Translations under genes and position numbers: made by a program
Notes under the pieces: generated by a model
Databases searched by the model: none
The model's input: the letters and a program-made list of their open reading frames with translations, nothing else
Told to the model about the DNA's origin: nothing
Part shown: positions 1-7,556 of the stretch, piece by piece
How positions within the stretch are numbered: the first letter of the stretch is position 1
Layout of the letters: each line of letters starts with the position of its first letter
DNA from: Streptomyces sp. V4I2
Lineage (GTDB): Bacteria; Actinomycetota; Actinomycetes; Streptomycetales; Streptomycetaceae
Direction: 5' to 3'
Length of the DNA stretch: 64,000 nt
Assembly (NCBI RefSeq): GCF_030817655.1
Contig: NZ_JAUSZM010000003.1
Span: 10,416,001-10,480,000, forward strand

Positions 1-11
1 GACATCGGGGC

Positions 12-1028
12 CTACCAGGCGGGCATCATCGGCCCGGGGTAGCGGTCCCCGGCCGCGCCGTTCGGCAGGAGCGAGCCGATCAGATCCAGCCCTTCGGGGG
101 TGAAGCTGAGTTGCGCGGCGGCGACGTTCTCGGCCACGCGCCGTGCGCTGCGGGTGCCAGGGATCGGCACGATGTCCTGGCCTTGGGCCAGCAGCCAGCC
201 GAGCGCCACCTGCGCCACTGTGCAGCCCTTCCACTCGGCGATCGCGCCCAGGTCACGGACCAGTGTCTGGTTGGTTTCGTAGTTGCCGGGCTGCCAGCGC
301 GCGTCGTGGGCGCGCAGGTCGTTCGGCGGGCAGCCGGCGGCAGGCGTGGCTGTCCCCGTCAGGAAGCCGCGGCCGAGTGGGGAGCAGGCGACGAAGCCGA
401 TGCCCAGCTCGCGGACTGTCGGCAGCACCTCGGCCTCGACGGAACGTTCGAACAGCGAGTACTCGCTCTGCAAGACCGAGACCGGGTGGACAGCGTGGGC
501 GCGGCGGATGGCGTCCGGGCCGGCTTCGGACAGGCCGAAGAAGCGCACCTTGCCTTCGGCCACGAGCTCGCCGACGGTGCCGGCGACGTCCTCGACCGGC
601 ACGTTCGGGTCGACGCGGTGTTGGTAGAGGACATCGATGTGGTCGGTGCCCAGGTGGCGCAGGCTTGCCTCTACGACCGCGCGGATGTGCTCAGGCCGGC
701 TGTCGAAGGCGCGGCCGAAGCGGCTCATATCGGTCAGGTCGTAGCCGAACTTGGTGGCCAGGACCACCTCGTCGCGGAAGTCCTTGACCGCCCGCCCGAG
801 CAGTTGCTCGCTCATGCCGCTGCCCAGCCCGTACAGTTCGGCGGTGTCGAAGTGGGTGACGCCGAGCTCGAAAGCGCGGCGGATGGCGGCGATCCCGCCT
901 TCGACATCGGCCGGGCCGTATCCCATGGTCATACCCATCGTGCCCAGGCCCAGCGCTGAAGAGGTCAAGCCCTGCGAGCCGAGCAAGCGGAGCGGCATGG
1001 CGTGCTCTGTATCGTGCTGTGCGTTCAT
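12..1028 (-). CDS. Aldo/keto reductase (338 aa)
   Basis: Cytosolic NAD(P)H-dependent reductase of aldehydes or ketones; the substrate cannot be told from sequence. The TIM-barrel tetrad is visible: Asp and Tyr in FDTAELYG, Lys in LATKFG and His in YQHRVDP. The C-terminal cofactor region IVPIPGTRS is also present. Length is normal for the family. The ATG at 1028 has an AGGAG almost touching it, so a slightly downstream start at MPLRLLG is possible. It is divergent from an AraC-type regulator 119 bp away, a common regulator-target arrangement. The family call is firm. Confidence 0.93.
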   Translation of the reverse strand: MNAQHDTEHAMPLRLLGSQGLTSSALGLGTMGMTMGYGPADVEGGIAAIRRAFELGVTHFDTAELYGLGSGMSEQLLGRAVKDFRDEVVLATKFGYDLTDMSRFGRAFDSRPEHIRAVVEASLRHLGTDHIDVLYQHRVDPNVPVEDVAGTVGELVAEGKVRFFGLSEAGPDAIRRAHAVHPVSVLQSEYSLFERSVEAEVLPTVRELGIGFVACSPLGRGFLTGTATPAAGCPPNDLRAHDARWQPGNYETNQTLVRDLGAIAEWKGCTVAQVALGWLLAQGQDIVPIPGTRSARRVAENVAAAQLSFTPEGLDLIGSLLPNGAAGDRYPGPMMPAW

Positions 1029-1147
1029 TCTCCTGACGCTAGGGGTCCACGTATCCGCAGGTCATTGGGCAACACTCGCGTATGATTGCCTGATCGTCTC
1101 ACCCTGACCGGCGTGTGGAGCGCGGGCTGAGCAGTCGAGGGAACCGT
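1029..1147. promoter_or_regulatory. Divergent promoter region, reductase / AraC regulator
   Basis: This 119-bp gap separates two divergent starts and must hold both promoters. AraC proteins commonly bind such gaps. I did not identify a convincing operator repeat. Confidence 0.4.
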
Positions 1148-2022
1148 ATGCTGGACCGTCTCGCTCAGGCGATCACCGACCACCGCGACGGCCCGTGGGC
1201 CACCACCGCAGTGCCCCGGCTGTCGCTGGTCGCGACCGACAAGTTGCTGCCGCCCAGCCGTCTGCTCTACGAGCCGATGGTGAGCTTCATCGCCGCCGGC
1301 GCCAAGCACACCGTCGCCGGCTCGCAGAGCTGGAGCGTGCCCGGCGGCCAGATGCTGCTGAATACCGTGCAACTGCCGGTCACCGCCATCTTTGAACAGG
1401 TGCCCTACCGCTCGGCGGTACTGGCCCTGGACAAGCAGATCATTACCGAACTGCTGCTGGAACTCGGCCCCGCCGCACCGCCCCCGGCTGCCGAGCCCGC
1501 CTGGCGGGCCACGGCCGGTATGCCCGCTGAACTGATCGACGCCGTGACCCGCCTGGTGCGCCTGCTGGATGCCCCCAACGACATCCCGGCCTGGCACCAC
1601 GCGTCGAAAGCGAGATCATCTACCGGCTGCTGACCGGCCCGCTCGGTCCGGCGCTACGCCAGGCCGCGGCAGCCCCGAGCACTCGGATCCGCAGCGTCAT
1701 CACCTGGCTCGTCGACCGCTTTGCCGAACCGGTGAGCATCGACCAGATCGCCGCCGAGGCCGGCATGAGCCCGGCGACCCTGCACCGCCATTTCAAGGCT
1801 GCGACCGGTATGAGCCCGCTGCGCTATCAGAAACACTTGCGGCTGCTGTCGGCCAGGCGCCAACTGCTGGCCGGCGACGCCACCGCCGCCCAGATCGCCC
1901 ACACCGTGGGATACACCAGCACGACCCAGTTCAGCCGCGAATGCCGGGCCTTCTACGGACTGCCACCCGTCCGGGATATCACCCGCCTGCGCGCCGGGCT
2001 CACGCCACGCCACGCGGCGTAG
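1148..2022 (+). pseudogene. AraC-family regulator, frameshifted
   Basis: The N-terminal AraC_N-type sensor domain is read from ATG 1148 (GAGGGA Shine-Dalgarno) and is open to 1633. The C-terminal double HTH (SIDQIAAEAGMSPATLHRHF, then a second helix pair) is in the next frame and ends at 2022. The frames meet at about 1590, where one missing C in ATCCCGGCC-TGGCACCA would explain the shift: reading CTG GCA CCA CGC from 1591 gives the expected inter-domain linker. No slippery heptamer is present. Either a one-base loss or a sequencing error; if the base is restored the protein is a normal 290-residue activator, probably of the divergent reductase. Confidence 0.85.
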
Positions 2023-2100
2023 GCTTCCGGTCTCTGCGGGGGGCTCTTGACCCGTCGCAGCGAAAGCTGAGCGATTCTCACCGATTCCTAATGTCGTTTG

Positions 2101-2186
2101 TCAAGCGGCCAGGGGCGCCGACGGCGTGAGCTCGTAGCACCGTCCGTCCCGCAGGAGGGCCCAGAGAACGTTGACGCGGCGGCGTG
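2101..2186 (-). pseudogene. IS110-family transposase, C-terminal remnant
   Basis: Reading minus from about 2186 gives RRRVNVLWALLRDGRCYELT and then a stop at 2101. This resembles the tail of actinobacterial IS110 transposases. It begins abruptly where the adjoining DUF6233-like sequence stops, so it marks an old insertion/deletion junction. Confidence 0.6.
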
Positions 2187-2484
2187 CACAGCCGTGTCGC
2201 CGGGTTCTCCGCGACGTCCAGGGCGCGGTCCAGGTCGAGCAGCGGCGCGTGGTTCGGCGCTTCCTTACAGTCCCGGGCGTGCAGGACCGCCCGGGCGGGA
2301 CCGCGCCCGCCGCTCACCTCCTGCAGCACCCACCCTGAAGGCCGGCGCTCCCCGAGGACCTCGCGGACCACCGACCGCGGCGACCGCTCCAGCTTCTCGG
2401 TGACGACCTGGTCGTAGTCGACGCCGTCGACCGGCCGTACGTGGTCGGGGCGCGCACCCACACCCGGTACTCCGCCGCTTCCAC
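2187..2484 (-). pseudogene. DUF6233-like accessory protein, frameshifted and truncated
   Basis: From a GTG at 2484 one frame gives AAEYRVWVRAPTTY. The adjacent frame continues VRPVDGVDYDQVVTEKLERS and then HARDCKEAPNH ... ATRLC, ending at the IS110 remnant. The pattern of a Cys-containing segment followed by a Leu-rich stretch recalls streptomycete DUF6233-type proteins, but that is recognition from memory and tentative. The frameshift near 2440 and the lost C-terminus make it nonfunctional as read. Confidence 0.4.
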
Positions 2485-2553
2485 TCCGCCATCTAACTGG
2501 TGGATAGGCAGTATTCGCAGCGTGCGCTATTCGCACCGTGGTCTGTCAGCGGA

Positions 2554-3597
2554 TCAGTTGGCCTCGCAGCCGATGCCGTCACCGTCCCGGTCAAGGCGGT
2601 GCGGGTCGTCGGGGCCGACCCAGACGGGGCCTGACAGGTCCGAGCAGTCCACATCGGGGGCACCAGCGGGAGGCCCGTCCGGGAGATCCGGGCGTGCCGG
2701 GGTGTCCGGGGCCGACGAGTCCGGGGGAGTGATGGAGGTCTCCGGCTGCTGGTGGCAGGCGGTCCACAGGCCGGCTCCGGCCTGCTGGGCGGCGTCCTCG
2801 GCGTCAGAGATCCTGGGCCAGTACTTGTCGTTGGGTGGGTAGAGGACCGCCTCGGCGTGACCGCTGCGGACGAGGGACTCGTTGACGAAGGTGCCCTGTT
2901 CGTTCCACACGTACAGCAGGTACCGGTCATAGCGGTCGGTGAGTTCGACATCGCGTTCGGCGCGGACGCGGCTGCCCGGCGGCAGGAGTGTGGCGGTGCG
3001 GGCGGTGGCGTTGTCAGCGAAACAGGCACCGCGCTCCGGAGTATCGATCTCCAGGAGCCGCACCCGGGCCACGGTATTTTTCGGCAGGACCCGGCCGTCG
3101 CCCCGCATCTCGAGGGTGTCGCCGTCGATGACGCGGAGCACGACCACGCTCGGTGGGGACGTCGAGTTGGGCATCGTCGAGCCAGGATCCTGCACGGCGC
3201 CCTCGTCCTTGGCCGGGCAGTCCTCTTCGAGCTTGACCGCACCGAAGTCGACCTTGACGTCCGTCGGTTGCTCACCCGCCTTCGGTGTCTGACTGCACAC
3301 CTTCCAGTTGCGGTCGAGGACCTGCATACGGCTGCGGCCGAGGTCGTCGTGCGAAGTCAGGTTGTAGAACCCGGCGGCCTGGGCTTGGTCTTGGGCGGAC
3401 TGGAGCCCTTTGCCTACCATGTGGGGCAGGGTAGCCGTCTCGGCCTTTGCGGGGTTACTGCTGGTGGGCGCCTTGTCGTCGGCGCTTTGGCTGGTGCTGG
3501 GCTTCGTGGCGCTGCTGGCTGTATCGGCGCTCTCACAGCCTGTGAGCGTAAGCAGAGTGGCGGCGGCGAGGACCGCAGCGGTTGAACGGGCGCGCAT
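2554..3597 (-). CDS. Secreted lipoprotein: PASTA-like + SNase/TNase-like + Excalibur
   Basis: Start ATG 3597 has an AGGGAA Shine-Dalgarno; the ORF extends further upstream but the signal peptide fixes this start. Order: a lipoprotein signal ending in the lipobox LTGC, a Ser/Thr/Ala-rich linker, and a PASTA-like segment (GKGLQSAQDQAQAAGFYNL). A thermonuclease-fold domain follows, with RVRLLEIDTPERGACF and RDVELTDRYDRY supplying the catalytic-type Arg/Glu/Arg. The C-terminal Excalibur motif is DRDGDGIGCE. Known family role: extracellular calcium-dependent nuclease. Inference: anchored outside the membrane, with PASTA possibly contacting peptidoglycan. It stands alone, in no evident operon. Confidence 0.85.
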   Translation of the reverse strand: MRARSTAAVLAAATLLTLTGCESADTASSATKPSTSQSADDKAPTSSNPAKAETATLPHMVGKGLQSAQDQAQAAGFYNLTSHDDLGRSRMQVLDRNWKVCSQTPKAGEQPTDVKVDFGAVKLEEDCPAKDEGAVQDPGSTMPNSTSPPSVVVLRVIDGDTLEMRGDGRVLPKNTVARVRLLEIDTPERGACFADNATARTATLLPPGSRVRAERDVELTDRYDRYLLYVWNEQGTFVNESLVRSGHAEAVLYPPNDKYWPRISDAEDAAQQAGAGLWTACHQQPETSITPPDSSAPDTPARPDLPDGPPAGAPDVDCSDLSGPVWVGPDDPHRLDRDGDGIGCEAN

Positions 3598-3804
3598 GGT
3601 GTTCCCTGGGATGTTGTGCCTCAAAACGTCATCTGTCAGATGGGGGATATGTGCACCTCCTATGTACTTTGTCGCGTTTTCACCGGGGGACATCTGAAGG
3701 CGCGCGTCCTCGTCATGGTCGACCAGTCGGCCTCCTCGGATTCCTGCCGCTCGCAGTGGCCCGCGCCATGGGGGCTGCCCGGCCGCCTACCTGCCCGGAC
3801 TGAG

Positions 3805-3999
3805 ATGCGACGGATCGCCGACACCCGGGCACTCGGGGCGAGCCGGAACGCCTATTGCATCGGGTTGGACGACTGCACCCCGCACGAGCAGGCCCGCCTC
3901 GCCGCCGGCGCCCTGTCCACCCGCGTCCACGCGGTACGCGGCTCGCGCGGCCTGGTGTCGCTGCGGCCGGAGGTAGTTGGTGTGCGGGGTGGTGTGTGA
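3805..3999 (+). CDS. Small hypothetical or gene fragment (64 aa)
   Basis: ATG 3805 opens MRRIADTRALGASRNAYCIG and the frame runs to 3999. Third codon positions are almost all G or C, so the stretch is or was coding. There is no clear Shine-Dalgarno and no family I recognise. It may be the 3' end of a longer lost gene. Confidence 0.4.
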   Translation: MRRIADTRALGASRNAYCIGLDDCTPHEQARLAAGALSTRVHAVRGSRGLVSLRPEVVGVRGGV

Positions 4000-4043
4000 G
4001 CTGCCGTGTGGTGGTTGTCAGGTGCCGGTCAGGACAGCCGTAG

Positions 4044-4403
4044 CGGGGGGAGGGTGCCCCTGTCGCCGAAAATCTGCGGGCTGTCCTGGCCCCGGTCCAG
4101 CTGGTCTGGGCGCGCCTGGGCCGACAGGGCGCCCGCAAGCTGGTGGAGGCCACGACCCGCACCGAACTCGCCCGGGTGGAGGGGTATGCGGGCCGGGCCG
4201 ACGCACCGAAGATCCTCGCCGCCCGTCTCGTCCGGCGTCTGGAGGACCAGGTGCGGCTGCACGGGCCGATCACGGACCCGGTGGGCTGGCTGATCGCCCG
4301 GGGCCTGCCGCAGCGCCAGGAGTGCGCTCCCCCGGAGGCCTGCACGGTGGCGATCGCCTGTGTCAGGTGGTGTGGTGCAGCCAGCGTTGCAGGGTGGTGT
4401 TGA
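4044..4403 (+). pseudogene. Unrecognised coding remnant (VEATTRTELARVEGY ...)
   Basis: The frame is open from a stop at 4041 without a start until ATG 4143. From about 4050 it reads ENLRAVLAPVQLVWARLG and later DPVGWLIARGLPQRQEC with strong coding bias, and then degenerates where it collides with the convergent gene ending at 4363. The IARGLPQRQEC-type end looks like a truncated conserved streptomycete protein, but I cannot name it. Confidence 0.4.
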
Positions 4404-4683
4404 TGCTGTTGGGAAGGGCGCTGAGTTGGTCGATGGCGTCGCGGTCTTCGGGCCGTGGGGGGATGCCGGCCGTGGTGAGGGCGGCGTGCAGGGCGAGGCG
4501 TCGCTGGTCACGGGGGTTGAGGGTGTAGCCGAGGCGGTGGGCGGGGTTGGGCGGCGGCAGCAGGTAGTCCGCGTTCTGCTCAAGTGTGGCCGGGGCGGGC
4601 TGCCAGGCGGCTTCGGTGGTGTCGACGGCGTAGGGGTCGACGAAGCCGTGCGGTGAGTGGTGTGTGAAGGCGCTGGTGGTCAC
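4363..4683 (-). CDS. Conserved small protein, module copy 1 (106 aa)
   Basis: GTG start at 4683 follows a strong AAGGAGAT. The family is unknown. The protein is soluble, has a central DYLLPPPNP motif, an Arg-rich DQRRLALHAAL helix, and ends SINTTLQRWLHHTT. A clear paralogue with the same motifs lies at 58717-59031. In both places a secreted lamin-tail protein follows on the opposite strand about 0.8 kb away, so the pairing is probably meaningful. No signal peptide or membrane segment. Confidence 0.75.
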   Translation of the reverse strand: MTTSAFTHHSPHGFVDPYAVDTTEAAWQPAPATLEQNADYLLPPPNPAHRLGYTLNPRDQRRLALHAALTTAGIPPRPEDRDAIDQLSALPNSINTTLQRWLHHTT

Positions 4684-5527
4684 GTTGATCTCCTTAACAG
4701 CGGCATGCGGATCTGGTGGAACAGAGCATCACCGGGCTGGGCGCGGTTGCGGCCGCGGCCGGATATCACGCCGGTGGCGTCATCGGCGGATGATCCTCTG
4801 GTCCGACCAACGGGAAGCCGGGATCGCCGGCGTGAAGGGCCACTCGTGCGGCGCGGTATGCGGCTGCCGCGGCGGGGAAGCCGGACACCGCTGCTGGGGC
4901 GCGGTGTGCTCCCCGAGTTCCGACAGCGCGGCGGCCGCGGTCCAGTCCTCGAGTCGGCTGCGGCCCGCCCGTGTCCGGGCCGCTGGCAGCGGCTGGCTGT
5001 CGTGGCCGCCGCGACCGAGAGCGGCCTGCTTCCTCAAGGTGACCTCCGGCGGCGGCGCTGTATCCAGCAGCTGGCCCCGCTGCCGGCCGGTGAGGCCGAC
5101 TCAGCGGCCGGGCCAGAGACGGGCGGACGCCAGGCAGGTACAGCCCTGACCGGTATGACGTTCGCGCCGCCCACCGCACGGCGAATCTAAGCGTTCCTGT
5201 TACGCACTTTTGGGTGACGGTCTCGCACGCAGCGGGTCGGCGCGGCCTGACGATCAGAGATGACGGATCAGTGCCCATAAGGGGTGCCAGCCTGCACAGG
5301 CGTCAACTTGATGCATTAGACGCATAAATGGACGTAACAGGCGAGAGTCACAGCAATGTGGGCGAACAGTAACGGAGCGCGCCTCTCGCGGTCACAACCT
5401 GCACAGCACGGCCATGGTCTGGAGGCGCGGCCGACCGGCCGCCACCCGCACACCGCACCAGCCTGTCCCACCCGGCCCGCTACCAGGCCCACAGGACAGG
5501 CGGGTGCGCTTACAGCCAGGAGATTTT
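4684..5527. other. 844-bp region between the module genes, duplicated in copy 2
   Basis: I cannot support a firm gene here. On minus, the end of one frame (RAARVALHAGDPGFPLVG ... PPMTPPA, stop near 4766) aligns with a similar end in the second copy (LVGKTDEPPMTPSA, stop near 59114). Either a poorly conserved small gene or a conserved regulatory block between divergent promoters is possible. Nucleotide similarity of the block is visible by eye. Confidence 0.35.
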
Positions 5528-5968
5528 GTGTCTTCTTCCACGGTGACCGCCCGTCGTATCTCCGCCGCCGCTCTCACGGCCGCCGCCATCGTCGGCGCGG
5601 CGGCGCTGCCAGCGACGGCGGCCGACCACGCCCGGCCGGACCACCCCAAGGTGGAGATCAGCGCGGTGCAGTACGACTCGCCCGGCCGTGACGACCGCTC
5701 CCGCCGTTCGCTGAACAAGGAGTGGGTGGAGCTCACCAACACCACGCGCCGGGCGGTCAACCTCGACGGCTGGACCCTGGAGGACGAGGACGGCCACACC
5801 TACACCTTCGACGCCTACCGCCTGGACGGCCGCGCGACCGTCCGTATTCACACCGGCGAAGGCCGCGACACCAGCACCGATCTGTTCCAGGACCGCCGCA
5901 ACTACCTGTGGGACAACAACTCCGACACCGCCACCCTGCGCAACGACCGCGACCGTTTCGTCGACTAG
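5528..5968 (+). CDS. Secreted lamin-tail (LTD) protein, module copy 1, stop-truncated
   Basis: GTG start at 5528 follows CAGGAG. A Sec signal peptide ends around ALPATAAD, followed by a lamin-tail-domain core: KEWVELTNT, NLDGWTLEDEDGHTYTF and ATVRIHTGEG. The domain is nearly complete when TAG at 5966 ends it. In the paralogue at 59822 the same codon is GAG. Beyond the stop the frame stays open through SWGDDQ and a short Asp-Arg-Gly repeat to a TGA at 6044-6046, the probable ancestral end. Lamin-tail domains occur in extracellular nucleases and surface proteins; no catalytic domain is present here. Confidence 0.8.
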   Translation: MSSSTVTARRISAAALTAAAIVGAAALPATAADHARPDHPKVEISAVQYDSPGRDDRSRRSLNKEWVELTNTTRRAVNLDGWTLEDEDGHTYTFDAYRLDGRATVRIHTGEGRDTSTDLFQDRRNYLWDNNSDTATLRNDRDRFVD

Positions 5969-6110
5969 GTTTCCTGGGGCGACGACCAGGACGACCGCGG
6001 TGACCGGGGCGACCGGGGCGACCGTGGTGAGCGCCACCAGCGCTGACGCTCAGGCCCGCGTGCCGGTGACGATGGAACACGGCACCCGCAGCACGCTCGT
6101 GTGAGGCGGC

Positions 6111-6142
6111 GGCGCACCCGGCCCTGAAGACTCGGGTGCGCC
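6111..6142 (+). terminator. Hairpin terminator after lamin-tail copy 1
   Basis: Ten-bp perfect stem GGCGCACCCG / CGGGTGCGCC with a 12-nt loop, 65 bp after the ancestral stop. No long T run, as is usual in Streptomyces. The second module copy has an even stronger hairpin at the same relative position. Confidence 0.6.
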
Positions 6143-6240
6143 GTCGGCCTGCGTCCGCAGGCCGACGGCGGTGATCGCCTCCGAACACATCGCCTTCCCC
6201 TCCGAACTGGCCGCAGCAGCTTGACGACTTGGCATCGTGA

Positions 6241-6642
6241 GATGTCTACCTGGACGACCGCTGGAACGAGGGCTGGACCAACGCGTGGAAGCTGTGGGAG
6301 GAGATCGTGCCGCTCGGCTACAAGGGCAGCTACCAGCGCGTCCGCGCCTACCTGTACGACAAACGCACCTCGCCACGGCCGGTGACCGCCCGTCCGCCCT
6401 CGCCGTGGGCCGTCGCCGGATGGATCCTCCGGCACCCGGACACCCTCACCGAATCGGAGGAGATACAGCTAGGCCGTTCGGACACGCTCCCCGAACTCGA
6501 CGCCCTCACCCGCCACGTCCGGTCCTTCGCGAGCATGCTCACCGGCCGCCAGCGCGAGCGTCTGCCGGGCTGGCTCGACGCCGTCCGGCAGGGGGGCCTG
6601 CCCAGACTCCGTACTCTCGCCGCTTGCCGTGGGGCGGGCTGA
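6241..6642 (+). pseudogene. ISL3-family transposase remnant
   Basis: The frame follows a stop at 6238 and reads YLDDRWNEGWTNAWKL, then GYKGSYQRVRAYLYDKR, then LDALTRHVRSFASML, a pattern of the middle of ISL3 transposases. The N-terminal zinc-binding/HTH part and the C-terminal catalytic part are absent. It is a fossil of an insertion; no terminal repeats were found. Confidence 0.7.
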
Positions 6643-6676
6643 ACAGTTCGCTCGACCCTGGGTGAACAAGCACGCG

Positions 6677-6732
6677 AAGCTCCTGGCGGCGACGGGTGAC
6701 CTCGGTCAAGAACCCGTTGCCGCCAGGAGCTT
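6677..6732. repeat. 21-bp inverted repeat (long hairpin)
   Basis: Arms 6677-6697 and 6712-6732 (starting AAGCTCCTGGCGGC) pair at 20 of 21 positions around a 14-nt loop. It lies between the ISL3 remnant and the end of the minus-strand peptide gene, so it could terminate transcription from either side. Alternatively it is an element end. Confidence 0.6.
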
Positions 6733-6818
6733 TACCTTTCCATACAGCCTGAATCCGCGAACAGCCCAACCGCTCCGTCAGGTTGGACAGGCTCACCGAC
6801 CGGCATTCAGGCTGCCGT

Positions 6819-7028
6819 TCAGAGGGAGGCGCTGACGCTGGCGTGGTTGTACTGGTCGGCGGTGCCCAGGACCTCGTTCTTGACGGCGTCGATCTGGGCC
6901 AGGGCATCCGCGTCGCTGACTGCCGTGGGGCCGACGACGAGGCTGGCGTGCGGGTTCAGGCCGCCGGAGACGTTGTCGAGTTCGGCGTCGGAGATCTCAA
7001 CGGTCTCAACCTGGGGAGCGGAGTTCAT
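6819..7028 (-). CDS. GG-leader peptide, putative RiPP/secreted peptide precursor (69 aa)
   Basis: ATG 7028 is preceded by AAGGGAAG at good spacing. The first 23 residues form a typical leader, VETVEISDAELDNVSGG, with acidic residues before a Gly-Gly cleavage site. The remaining 46 residues are small, polar and Ala/Val/Asp-rich and contain no Cys. Such leaders are cut by C39-type peptidase/ABC exporters. Similar streptomycete peptides are often annotated as type-A2 lanthipeptides, but without Cys no lanthionine can form. No modifying enzyme or exporter lies nearby, so its partners are elsewhere or absent. Confidence 0.65.
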   Translation of the reverse strand: MNSAPQVETVEISDAELDNVSGGLNPHASLVVGPTAVSDADALAQIDAVKNEVLGTADQYNHASVSASL

Positions 7029-7556
7029 GAGGAAACTTCCCTTCGTATGGATGATCCACAAGGGGGGTGGCCCCGCCGGGGACATGGCGGGCCTCGGCCG
7101 CAGGCGTGCGACACCCGTTTCCGGAGACTTTCGCGCGGGCCCCGCAGCGCAGAGATCAAAGCACGGAGCGCACCGGCTATCCAATCAACCGGAATGCAAA
7201 CTCAGGAAGTTGAACGAAACGGCTGCACATCCGTGCAGGCGCGCGCACGACGTGAGGGCAGTTTCTCCACATGCCGCGCGGCACTGGGACCCGACTTGTA
7301 TTGCGTCCACGCTTTCGCACGGGACACTCCGCACCAACAGAGCGTTATGTGGCAGGCCCGTATGTAGATACATCGCGCACCGTGCCGCAGTTGCACATTC
7401 GATGTGCAGATTCACTGGAGCCGGAAATACCACTCCACCTCGGACACTGACCGTTGTCGATCGGTGGCATACGTATGCCCGCTCAGGACGGCGTACGCCG
7501 AGCGCAATGAGGTGGCCCGCGGCGACGGTGTGGACGACAGCCGATTCGCCTTGCGA
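7029..7556. other. 528-bp gap upstream of the GG-leader peptide
   Basis: No supportable gene on either strand. GC is lower than in the flanking genes. It must hold the promoter of the minus-strand peptide gene and the 3' end region of the diguanylate cyclase gene. I found no clear operator. Confidence 0.4.

Noticed and set aside
6819..7028. Lanthipeptide precursor
   Set aside because: No Cys in the core and no LanM/LanB-type enzyme nearby, so lanthionine formation is not supported; kept as a GG-leader peptide.
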